Below, one piece after another: positions 36,201-46,100 of a stretch of DNA of 64,000 bases. Source of the DNA: Saposhnikovia divaricata (taxonomy: Eukaryota > Streptophyta > Magnoliopsida > Apiales > Apiaceae); assembly GCA_036435485.1 (NCBI GenBank), contig CM071597.1, forward strand, positions 8,239,881-8,303,880, in the 5' to 3' direction. The notes beneath the pieces were generated by a model. It was given only the letters and a program-made list of their open reading frames with translations. It did not search any database and was not told the DNA's origin. Numbering within the stretch: the first letter of the stretch is position 1; each line of letters starts with the position of its first letter. Both the position numbers and the translations under genes were made by a program.

Positions 36201-37238
36201 TTGTCTAACGGTTATTTTCTTAACCAAGCAGACAAGTGTGTATACAGCAAATTTGATGCTTCTGGTAAAGGAGTTATAATTTGTTTATATGTGGATGACA
36301 TGTTGATTTTTGGTACTGACGAAAATCAAGTGGATAAAACCAAAAAGTTCTTGTCTTCTAATTTTGATATGAAAGACATGGGGGAGGCTGAGGTGATTCT
36401 TGGTATAAGAATCAAGCGTGAGAACAATGGCATTTCAATTTCTCAATCTCATTATATTGAGAAGATTTTGAAAAGATTTAACTTTAAGGATTGTTCTCCT
36501 GTTAGCACTCCTATTAATCCTAGTATTAAACTCCTACCTAATACAAGTGTTGTAGTATCACAACTTGAATATTCAAGGGCTATTGGTAGTGTCATGTATG
36601 CCATGATAAGCACTAGGCCAGATATTGCCTATGCTGTTGGAAAGCTTAGTAGATATACTAGCAAACCAAGTTCACATCATTGGCAAGCCATAAGTCGAGT
36701 GTTCAAGTACTTGAAAGGAACCATGGATTATGGTTTCACATATACTGGATTTCCTTCGGTTATTGAAGGTCATTCAGATGCAAGTTGGATTTCCAATAAG
36801 GAAGATCATTCTTCCACAAGTGGATGGGTATTCCTTCTTGGGGGAGGTGCTATCACTTGGGCATCAAAGAAACAGAGTTGCATTACTGATTCAACGATGG
36901 AATCTGAATTTGTAGCATTATCAGCGGCCGGTAAAGAAGCTGAATGGCTAAGAAATTTGATTTATGAGATTCCATTGTGGCCTAAACCGATATCACCGAT
37001 ATCTATCAGATGCGATAGTGAGTCCGCCTTGTCTAATGCTTATAGACAAGTGTTCAAAGGCAAGTCTAGACACTTAGGTGTTAGACATAGCATGATTCGT
37101 GAGCTTATCACGCATGGTGTTATATCAGTGGAGTTTATAAGAACTCAACATAATTTAGCCGATCATCTAACCAAAGGGTTGAGTAGAGATCTTGTGCACA
37201 AGTCGGCTGTAGGGATGGGATTAAAGTCCATTAAATAA
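33237..37238 (+). pseudogene. Copia Gag-Pol in a single frame with four premature stops
   Basis: The ATG at 33237 and the terminal stop at 37238 share one frame of 1,334 codons. Stops interrupt it at 33291-33293 (TAG), 34644-34646 (TGA), 34968-34970 (TAG) and 35208-35210 (TGA); there is no frameshift. Parts: Gag, CCHC knuckle (CWKCGKPGHFKKDC), protease (WWIDSGATSHV), integrase zinc region (CKTCMLTKITRMPF) and core (IHSDLCDF, NGVAERKNR), reverse transcriptase (QMDVKTAFLNGELDEEIY, CLYVDDMLIFG), RNase H (DASWISNKEDHSSTSGW, LADHLTKGLS). All catalytic motifs outside the stops are intact. Gag begins 26 bases after the LTR, with no tRNA-Met primer site between. Confidence 0.95.
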
Positions 37239-37751
37239 CCTCTCATGTTGAGATACCCAATTCCCATCTAATATGACATTAGGTGCTGAATTCAATGTGG
37301 AAAGCTTAACATTTAGAGATTGGAACACATTAAAGCATCATCCCAAGGTATGTGTTCAGACCTGCAAGTTGAGGAGGTTGAAGTTTGTCTTCTTAATAGT
37401 TCTTTTGAAAAATTGCATATGCAGGTGCGAGAATAAAAGAACTACCTATTTGAGCATGAAGTTTAGCCGCTTCAAGAAGCTTGGACTTGGCTTTGATATG
37501 CTTAAGAAGGATTAGGACACTAGGCTAGTAAAATATAGTGTCGAGTAAGAACATTTGAGAATGTAAATTTATGTGTATATTATCTTCGTGTATTCACTAT
37601 GAATAACCAAGGTTCAATCCATAGTGACACCTTGGTATTCGAATATTTGGAATGTGTAATATACTAATGTGAAATTCAATCGTCACGATATTTCATTTAT
37701 GCATAAGTTTGTTGTTTGTTGTGATTTCTTTAGTTAATCATGGATTACGCT

Positions 37752-37766
37752 AAAATGGGGGAGGAT
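37752..37766 (+). other. Polypurine tract of the copia element
   Basis: AAAATGGGGGAGGAT directly before the 3' LTR. Confidence 0.85.
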
Positions 37767-38265
37767 TGTTGGATATTTTAGTGTAATTGGGTTGGCTAGT
37801 TGATCAATGTAATCGTAATGTTACATCGAACAAGTCGGGAGAATGCGGAGTGCATGCTTTGTTCGAGTTCGTTATGATTTCAGAATTATTGCTTATGAGA
37901 CATGTCTATTGGGATCAAACACATCTGTTAGAATGAGATGTGTCTATTGGAAAAGACACATCTTGAGATGTGTCTATTGGCATTGGACATGACTGTTGGA
38001 AATGAGATGTGTCTTTTGGCAAAAGACACATCTTGAGATGTGTCTATTGGCAAAAGACACATCTGTTGGCATCTATAAATAGGTGTGGCATTGATCATTT
38101 TCTGGATAGGTTCATTTGAAATTCACAGCAAAAATACATTCTCTCTTCTTGCAGAATTTCTGATTTTATCCGATTGAATTATTTGGGTGAACCACAAATA
38201 ACTTCAATCTGAAAGTGTTCACACGACTTCAGAAAAATCCAAGTAATTACCCAAATTCTCCAACA
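37767..38265 (+). repeat. 3' LTR of the complete copia element
   Basis: 499 bp, same length as the 5' LTR, followed by TTCAA. Between pol and the polypurine tract (37239-37751) lies an untranslated tail with no gene. Confidence 0.97.
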
Positions 38266-38561
38266 TTCAACTCCTTCCACGATCAGGGGCATGCCAACTC
38301 TATCTTATTTAACATGCTCATCAAGATAGTCTATAAGAATTTTGTGTAAAGTTCAAAAGCCACTGATGAAGAACTAACAATAATGTAATCATGTGAAATA
38401 ATGATATCTCCTCTAGCTCCTTCAGCTTTAGGTAGCAGTCACAAAAACAATTCCAATCAGACGGATGAAGTACGCAGCTGATTTCTGAAAATATATATTT
38501 TAGCACCTGAATCTCTAGATCTAGTTGAGGTTCCTGTGATCTCTACTTAGAATAAACAGCA

Positions 38562-38840
38562 TCCCACCTTTATTTACTTTCAGGATCTGGCTTACTTTCA
38601 GGATTTGACTCATAAATGCACTCTGCTGAGGGATTTTTATCTTCATATTCAGTTTGTTTTTCAGCAAGAACAATTTCATTATAGGATCTGGGCAGAGTAG
38701 CACATTCTGCAGCCAGCTTCCCAGCTTGATCTTCACTTAAATCCTCTTCTTAATCATCCTCAAGATCGAACTCAGAACCTTCTGCCAGCTCCTCTTCTGT
38801 TTGTTCTTCTAATTTCTCTTCAAGCCGTCTCAAGGTTACA
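38562..38840 (-). pseudogene. Unrecognised coding-like relic rich in acidic residues
   Basis: A minus-strand frame reads RRLEEKLEEQTEEELAEGSE, then FDLEDD, a TAA, then EEDLSEDQAGKLAAECATLP, and ends NPESKPDPESK with a stop. Codon structure and charged composition look protein-like, but I do not recognise the family and the frame has one internal stop. A small tandem repeat (CAGGATCTGGCTTACTTT with CAGGATTTG) lies near the end. It may be part of a lost host gene. Confidence 0.35.
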
Positions 38841-39016
38841 TAAATTTGTCAAAACCGAACAGTTGACATCCATTGTTGTATTGTATCATCCTCTTATTCA
38901 CTGTGCAAAAAGGAAGCACCCAAATGAGTAAAAGCATGAACATTTGAATTTATATTATTGGTAGAACTTCTGACATACACCAGCAATATTTGAACCACGG
39001 ACATATTTTAAAGCAA

Positions 39017-39891
39017 AAGATTGCCTAGTTTTTTTTTTTTGACAAAATGCAAGTTCATTCCATTAAATTAAACAAGTCAAGCCGGGACAAACCCCCAACT
39101 GATAATGCAATCAGGTTGATAAACAATAAACGAGCTAAGTAAATAGCCGCATTGTTTCCAGACTACTTAACAAACTGAATCCATAGATTCTTGAAACTAA
39201 AAAAAGTTACAATGGTATCCCGATCAATCTTACTAGCATCAGCCCTGAAATCCGTAGTAGCACAATTGACCCTCACATAAATGCAAGCCCAATGTTCCAA
39301 ACCTTCAACTGAAGTTGGGGAAGCATAAATTCCCGAAACCAGAACAAATTTTAATTGTGAAATGTGAGCTTTTGTGAATTCCACTACCATTTCAAGAATA
39401 CTCCAGCTATCTACCTGCCGTAAAACAGCTATAGACCTGCCGATACCCCAGCTATCTACATGCCAAAAATCAGCTATAGACATGCCGCAAGTAGCATCGA
39501 TGCAAGCTTTCAAGATTTCCCAAAATGCCAAATAAACCAATTTCAGTGGAGAACGCAACCAAACAACCCAAAATAAAACACAACCAAACATAAACCCCAA
39601 ACAATTGGGGACAACAAACAACCCAAAAAGATGGGTACGGCAAAATAGATCTCACCCAAAAAAAGGATTGGATCTCGATTTTATTGAAATCAAGAACTAG
39701 AAATGGAAGGAGGAATCGGAATAGGAGGATGGTTGGGGCGAGGGCGGAGATATGAAGAAAGGGACGGAAGAAAAAGAGGGATGAGGGAGGAAAGAGGAAA
39801 GAGGAAAGAGGGGGCGGCGGGGGAGGAGAGAGGGGGGAAGGGAATCAGTCGACTCTCATTAGAAGAGTTTGAAGTAAGATTGCCTAGTTTT
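39017..39891 (-). mobile_element. Poly(A) retroposon of unknown class (39033-39875) with 16-bp target duplication
   Basis: AAGATTGCCTAGTTTT occurs at 39017-39032 and at 39876-39891. The inner left side has a T run, i.e. a poly(A) tail on the minus strand, so the unit is 843 bp in minus orientation. Its 5' part is a strong pyrimidine tract (39730-39850). The 3' end, ATGGAATGAACTTGCATTTT before the tail, resembles plant L1-type LINE ends. It carries a 152-codon open frame of unknown meaning (39163-39621) and four degenerate repeats of about 28 bp around ATAGCTG (39405-39490). No tRNA-like Pol III boxes were seen. Confidence 0.75.
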
Positions 39892-41159
39892 GATATAATA
39901 GAACTATAGTACGAGTCAAATTTGTAAAGTGCAGACAAAGTTACAAGTAAAAAACACTGGTTTAAGAAAAGCACATATAATATGCATACATTTTAGTAGA
40001 AACTGCACCTCTACTTGGCAGACAGCAAAAGAACACATACAGGTTTTCCAAATTAAATAGAAAGTGAAAATATCAGAATCTACGGTAGTTATCTTCCTTG
40101 AAACTCACCCACTTCCTACACGTCGGAGCATCTAAGGGACCTTGGCAACCGAAAACGGCTGTTACAGAACCAAATAACTAAGAGAAGATTGGTTTAAAAC
40201 ATGCACAGGCATTTATACAACAAAATGAATAAGATTGAACAACAGGTTTCTTGTAGATTTTTCGATCTTGACAAATTTAATAAATGAACTAATGTGCATA
40301 TAGTGAACAAAAAGGCTTCATTTTGAATGTCTTTATCAGGGTAATAACTTCAACATAAGGAACCTAAAGATATATAAATTATAAACTGTATGTCACAAAC
40401 TTCAACCCATACAACATCCAACAGCATGGCCAATAAATTTAAGCATTAAAATTTCCCTTCATAACCCACGTAGCTCATAACACGATCACCTGAAATGTAA
40501 GGTGAAATGAGCTCAACCCCAAAACTGGCAGAAGCTTCCAATATAAAGTGGAGATACATGCTACAAATGAGGCTATAAAAAAGTGTCATTATATTACTAT
40601 GCAGCCCTTATAAATAGAGCCAATATATAGCTTAGAATATTACTGTATTTGGTAAAATTATAATAATACCTAATGTGAACCCTAACCCGTATTCCTCGAT
40701 CTAATACTACAATTTGTACTTAATAACAGGCTATGCAATTTCAGTTTCATCAACTCTGCTAGCAAACAGTGACTAACCCATGTTTTACCCCTCCAAAAAA
40801 AGGAAGACATAAACTTTGAACCCCTGGCAACAACAAAAACGATGAAATAGTGAGATAAATATCCATGACTTGTCATCATTATAACATTTTCTTATGTTTC
40901 TAACTATATTCAAGTTGACAGAAATTCAATGTCACCCTAATTAAATGCGCAAATCTCAAATTTAAAGATACTATTGACCAAGAAAAGTACAAATATCGTT
41001 GTTGATTTAGGCTGAGAGTTTGTATTTAAATCACCTGAGCGGGATATACTGGATATGTTTGGTTTGGTTTAGTTTGTATTTAAATCACCGGTTGCGGGTT
41101 TGTCTTTAAATCACCAGTTGCCTTGCACAATTTCAATACAAACATATTAAAATGAACGT
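39892..41159. other. Intergenic, no gene seen
   Basis: AT-rich sequence with no supported coding frame or transposon ends. Confidence 0.5.
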
Positions 41160-41163
41160 ATAA

Positions 41164-41690
41164 CAGGACCTCTATAGCTTAATCGCCTCAAATCTCAATG
41201 GACTTCGTTATTAAGGCCTAAGGGGTGATAACTGATAATTCTAAAGCAATTACGAGAAACCAAAGACAATCAACAACTGCTTCCTTTTGGTTATACGCAC
41301 TGCACTTTTATATACCAAATGGAGAATTTATCTCCACAAATTTGTCAAGGACAAAACAAAACCTGCTGAGGAAAAATCCTCAAATTCCAAACCAAACCAA
41401 ACGTACCCAGTTGGATCTCTTTTAGCCTGGTTGTGTAATAAGAGTAAAGAAAGGTATAATTAATTATCAGTCAAGTCCGTAATCTTGGAATAAGATAGAC
41501 GTAGTGTACGAGCTAGTAATGAATGGCCTTGTTTAGATAGGCGTGAGTGTTTGTAAGCAGCTACTTGGGCTTATGAGCCTAATCACTTGGCAGGGCTATA
41601 TAACTATATAAGTCAAAGTCAATAAACTATTACTAACACCCTAATATGATTGATTGATTCTGCTAAGAAGCACTAATATGTAATACATTT
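41164..41690. repeat. Dispersed repeat, source-like copy of the insert in the Tat 5' LTR
   Basis: GGACCTCTATAGCTTAATCG through TAAGAAGCACTAATATGTAA is shared with 50588-51080 and, from TATAAGCACTG onward, with 51095-51449. This copy is more diverged from the other two than they are from each other. No coding capacity. Confidence 0.85.
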
Positions 41691-42479
41691 GACACCCTAA
41701 TATGATACATAGATTACACTACAAACCACTAGTAGCAATGCATTTCTATCCCCCACAAATGAGTCCAAGGTGCCAAGCATAGCCCAAAATGTTTGTACTT
41801 AATTTGTCCAATTATCCACTGTCCTGATGATAAATACTTCTGTTACAAGAAAGCATCAAGGTGAGCATGGAGAACTAGAAAGATTTGTTGTTTCACTTTG
41901 TGTGTGTAGGTGTCGGTAGTGATTATCTTTTATGATATTCTCTTTTATGCCATTTATTTGTGATTCATAGTATTGGCTTTTGTTTGTATGCCATCAAAGG
42001 CAACCCATGAACAATCACTATTTTAACATATGATATATACCAACAGAGATTTAGGCATAAATAAACCAAACCACATCAAATAATTGCCAACATCTGTTGG
42101 AAGCACCCCCTAAATCGAACAAACCTGTCAACATATGATATATACTAACAGAGATTTAGGCATAAATAAACCAAATAAACCAAACCACATCAAATTAACA
42201 TGTACCAAGACATGTTCCAATTCACAAACGCAAATAAACTACATGCTCAAAGGCATATACAAGTTCAGAAAACCAACCAATAGTACTTAAACTTACATAA
42301 CCAAGTTCAAAAAACCAACATGAAAGAAACCATTCAATATCAAGTTCAAATCAAATTAACCTCCAAATTAACCCAATTATCCTAATTACTCCCCCTTGGT
42401 CATTAAAAAAGTAATCTAGGAATCCAAGTTGTCATCATCCTCTCCAGACTTCATCATCCTCTCCAGACTTCTCCTTGCC
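41691..42479. other. Intergenic, no gene seen
   Basis: AT-rich. A short direct repeat (ACATATGATATATAC... GATTTAGGCATAAATAAACC) occurs at about 42025-42065 and 42132-42172. Confidence 0.5.
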
Positions 42480-42861
42480 TTCACCAACGTCATCTTCTGA
42501 AAGTCTGCACCGACTGAGCATCGTGATTAGAATTCTGACATGGATCATTATCCTAAGCAACAATATCAACAAGATCATGTATACCACCAGCAAAAGACGC
42601 TCCAACGTGAGATCACAAAGAAATTTCACTTCATACAAGGAGAATGTGTGCCACTGCTACGTCCCTAACGTCGACATAGGCCTGGACGGAGTTGACATAA
42701 GTCTTGGCTGAGCCAGTAAGGTACTTGAGGATATTAACAATGCTAGCATTTATAGTAGGCTGCAGCAATGGCCCAAGCACCAAAACGGGACTGATCACCA
42801 CCATGTCTACTCCTCTCTGTTTTGCCTCCTCCCCCGCGACCTTTTCAAATACACAATCCAT
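42480..42861 (-). pseudogene. Cinnamoyl-CoA reductase relic
   Basis: The minus-strand frame holds QRGVDMVVISPVLVLGPLLQ, then PTINASIVNILKYLTGSAKT, then QAYVDVRDVAVAHILLV. These are hallmark blocks of plant CCR, an NADPH-dependent short-chain reductase of lignin synthesis. The frame breaks by one base after HILLV (about 42631), and only weak similarity follows. The catalytic YxxxK part and the N-terminal NADPH loop are absent. It is one decayed exon's worth of sequence. Confidence 0.82.
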
Positions 42862-43111
42862 TACAAAACAAACTTATGCAAATAAAAATAGTAGCAATAC
42901 ATGAATAATCGATAAACAAACATACATAGGGACGATCACTATTTCATAAAAAACTTGGCGAAAGTGGGAATGTCAAGGTTTCGTGGCTTGTCCTTGGAAT
43001 GATCAACTAACGTTTAACCATTAGATGTTACGTTAAAAAGGAACCCGAGCTCCACACGCTGTCCATCTCGATCCATGATATATATGTTGAGTAGATTCTA
43101 CGCTGTTACTA

Positions 43112-46100
43112 TTATGTATCATCTCTGTAATAATAAACAGAAAAGAGGTGGTTCGCACTCTGAAAATTGATCTGACTTGTGCATCTCAGCACACCCTGAT
43201 AAAGTGTGTCCCAATAGCCCCAGCAAAAATCACTATTCTCTATATCAAAGGCCTCTGAAGCAACTTCTTCACTTTCATTGTAAAAGGGGAAATGGTAATC
43301 CCCTAACCGCGGACATATCGCTCTTCTAACCAGGCTTCCATCTCGACCAAAGGCAAGAAGTAAAGAAGAATGATACCGGTTGTAGCTATTACCATAAAAA
43401 GAAAGATAAGCAGACCCAACGAGTAACAACTCCACTGGACATGACATCAACCATGGCATATCTGCAACCCTCTTACCATTTATATCTTTGTTCTTGGGAA
43501 AATATACAACTTCAAATTCATTAGCAGTGCCCTTTGCATGCCTATACTGTAATTCTAACATACGACGAAAAAATTCACCATCATATTCTGGATAATCACC
43601 CTCAAACAAAAATATGACTCTCTTCCCCGCTAGTTGAGAGAATTGAACCTACATAAATGATCAAGTAATCACAAATATTAGGCATGATGCTTGAATTGTC
43701 GAAAAAAATGATATAAAAAAAATACTCATTTTTGAGTTAAAATGACAAAAATAACAATTTTCAAAATGTATGGTTATTTTACCCGATGGGATACCCAACT
43801 GGTAATTTGGTATCTCATTTTGTATAAGATACCCCACCTGCAAATGGGTATCCCAAGAAATTAAAAATAAAAAAAATTGTGATACCCAACTCACAAATGG
43901 GTATCCTATATAAAATGAGATACCCAATTACCAGTTGGGTATCCCATGTGTTATAAATAACCAATCACTTCCAAAATGGGTGGGTATTTTCATGACTGAG
44001 TTTTAAAAAATGGTTATTTTTTACCATTGTCCTGAATTGTTGCAAGTGTGATAGTTGTACTTCAACACCTAATATTAAGCATCTTATGGGCCTTGGCAAA
44101 TGAACTTGTAGATAGAGAGTCTAAAAGATAATTACATGAATTGTGTTGTTGCACAGGAGAAAATAATATATTGACCTGTCTAATTACATTATGGGAGATT
44201 ATTATATAGCCATAGCTAATGGCTACAGCGAAATTTAGCTACAAAATAAACTATCAGTACACTACATTAGTTTTTTTATAGCCTTTAAGCATAGGCTACA
44301 TATACTAAACTCCTGTACTGTAATTTGACAGATCAATATATTATTTTCTTCTGTTCAACAACATGATGTCATAGCCCCTACAGTAATATTGGATATGCTC
44401 TAACAACCAGTCAATCTTTAAAAATATTAACCTGGGATCCATCTTTACTTTTGAAGACGGTATTTGGACTACATAACATCTCCAACTTCAGTTCCCTGAC
44501 TCTCTCCCCCTCTGCCTTGGCAAACTCCTCACGCAAGAAGAGGTTCCCGTCATATCCCCTCATGATGCTGGCAGGACCTGGTTCAATGATATCGCCACAA
44601 CCAATGACATTTTTACGAGGCCCAACAATAACAAGAGAAGGTCCAGCATCAAAGTGGTCCTCCTCGTCAGGATAACCGAAAAGCCTTTTTAACTTTTTAA
44701 GGACCGGGTCTTTAAACGGTAGCGCCAACCAAGGCATAGTCTCAAAAGTTTTTTGGAAATTTTCTTTTGTCAAACAAGCAGTTTTACATGTGTCATACAG
44801 GTAAAGTAGCACAAGCTCAAAATTTTCATTCTTCATTTTCAATTCATTATAATACATCATTAGTTTCCCTGCAAGGGGATCAGGCACAGAGTGGTCTTCT
44901 TCATAAAAATATAGGGCTACCACCTTATCTTCAAGAGTCTGAATAGGAATCTATCATCAAAAGTAGGCAGTATCTTAGTGCATCATTTAGATGTTCATCC
45001 AATTTCATTATGATAATGTGCAAATGCAACAAGTAAATTATTACAGAGTGCACTAGAATAATTACAAAAAAGGGAAAATCAATATTTTAATTTCCTAAGC
45101 TATTGGGAACTTAAGCATCAAATCCCGATGCATCTTAAAACTCGTTTTAATGATCATTATAAGATCCTTAAGTTAAAAAAAAAATATTAAAAGCCAATTA
45201 TATTCTAAAAAATTGTTTTTTATCCCAATTTTAATTATTCGTGATGTGACTTTGTTATTCTACTCGGATAATTAAAAAACGATGAACTTTTTAGCCCTAC
45301 TACTATGCTCATATGAGATTTGAGATTCCCCCTTATTTGCCTCTCAACCCTCTTTTCAAAAGATATCCTCAGTTACTCGTCATCTAGTACCTTCCAAAAC
45401 ACCTCTAAATCTAACTCTCCTCTACAATGTCATGCACAATATCAAAAAAGTATTGACTACACTAATATATATTATGTTAATTTGGATATTTTGACAGAAT
45501 ATTGTTATCCCTTTCTCATTATGCTCAATACTTTTTAAATAAAATATTCATAAAAATGTTATCAATGCAGTGTGCTAATATCATTTTTTTTAATTTTACT
45601 ATAGGCAAGGGGGGCACCGAGGCGCTAGACTATCATAGAGCCTAAGAGAGAGGCTCTTAGGCGAGCTGCACAAGTCATAAACACACAAACAGAGATATAT
45701 AGACACGACACACACACACACAGCAGTACAAATGTATAATTACTAAATCAATTGAGTAGTTTGACCAGTCATGTTTTTCTATTAGGATCAAGAAAATGAT
45801 AAGTATCAATATTTACTAATCACATGCATATACTATACACATGATAAAAATAAAACTACATGCGGCAGATCAAAGAATTAATTAAGAAAACAAGATCCAG
45901 CGGACCTAAAACAATAATGAATGCTTTAAAGAGAGGATTGTTTCCAATGATCAAGTGATCAACATACTAATTAAAGATGTTTCATAAACCTGTTTTGTAA
46001 AGATATTTGATAGTTGAAACTTGTCGCTAATTAAGAGATTGACTTTCCCTACAGTTAGCAATTAATTATGATGTTAGAAAAGAATTACATTCATACCTCC

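Larger units (their letters stand above)
32712..38265 (+). mobile_element. Complete copia LTR retrotransposon, very recent insertion
   Basis: Two 499-bp LTRs, TTCAA target duplication (32707-32711 and 38266-38270), a pol gene and a polypurine tract. By eye the LTRs differ at three sites only: one in the CAGCAAAAA(C/T)ACATT stretch and two near the 3' end. Confidence 0.97.

Noticed and set aside
39163..39621. 152-codon frame in the poly(A) retroposon
   Set aside because: No similarity recognised, and codon content looks like chance in T/G-rich DNA. Kept only as a remark in the element's entry.
44451..44675. Plus-strand open frame opposite exon 4
   Set aside because: Shadow of the coding exon on the minus strand.
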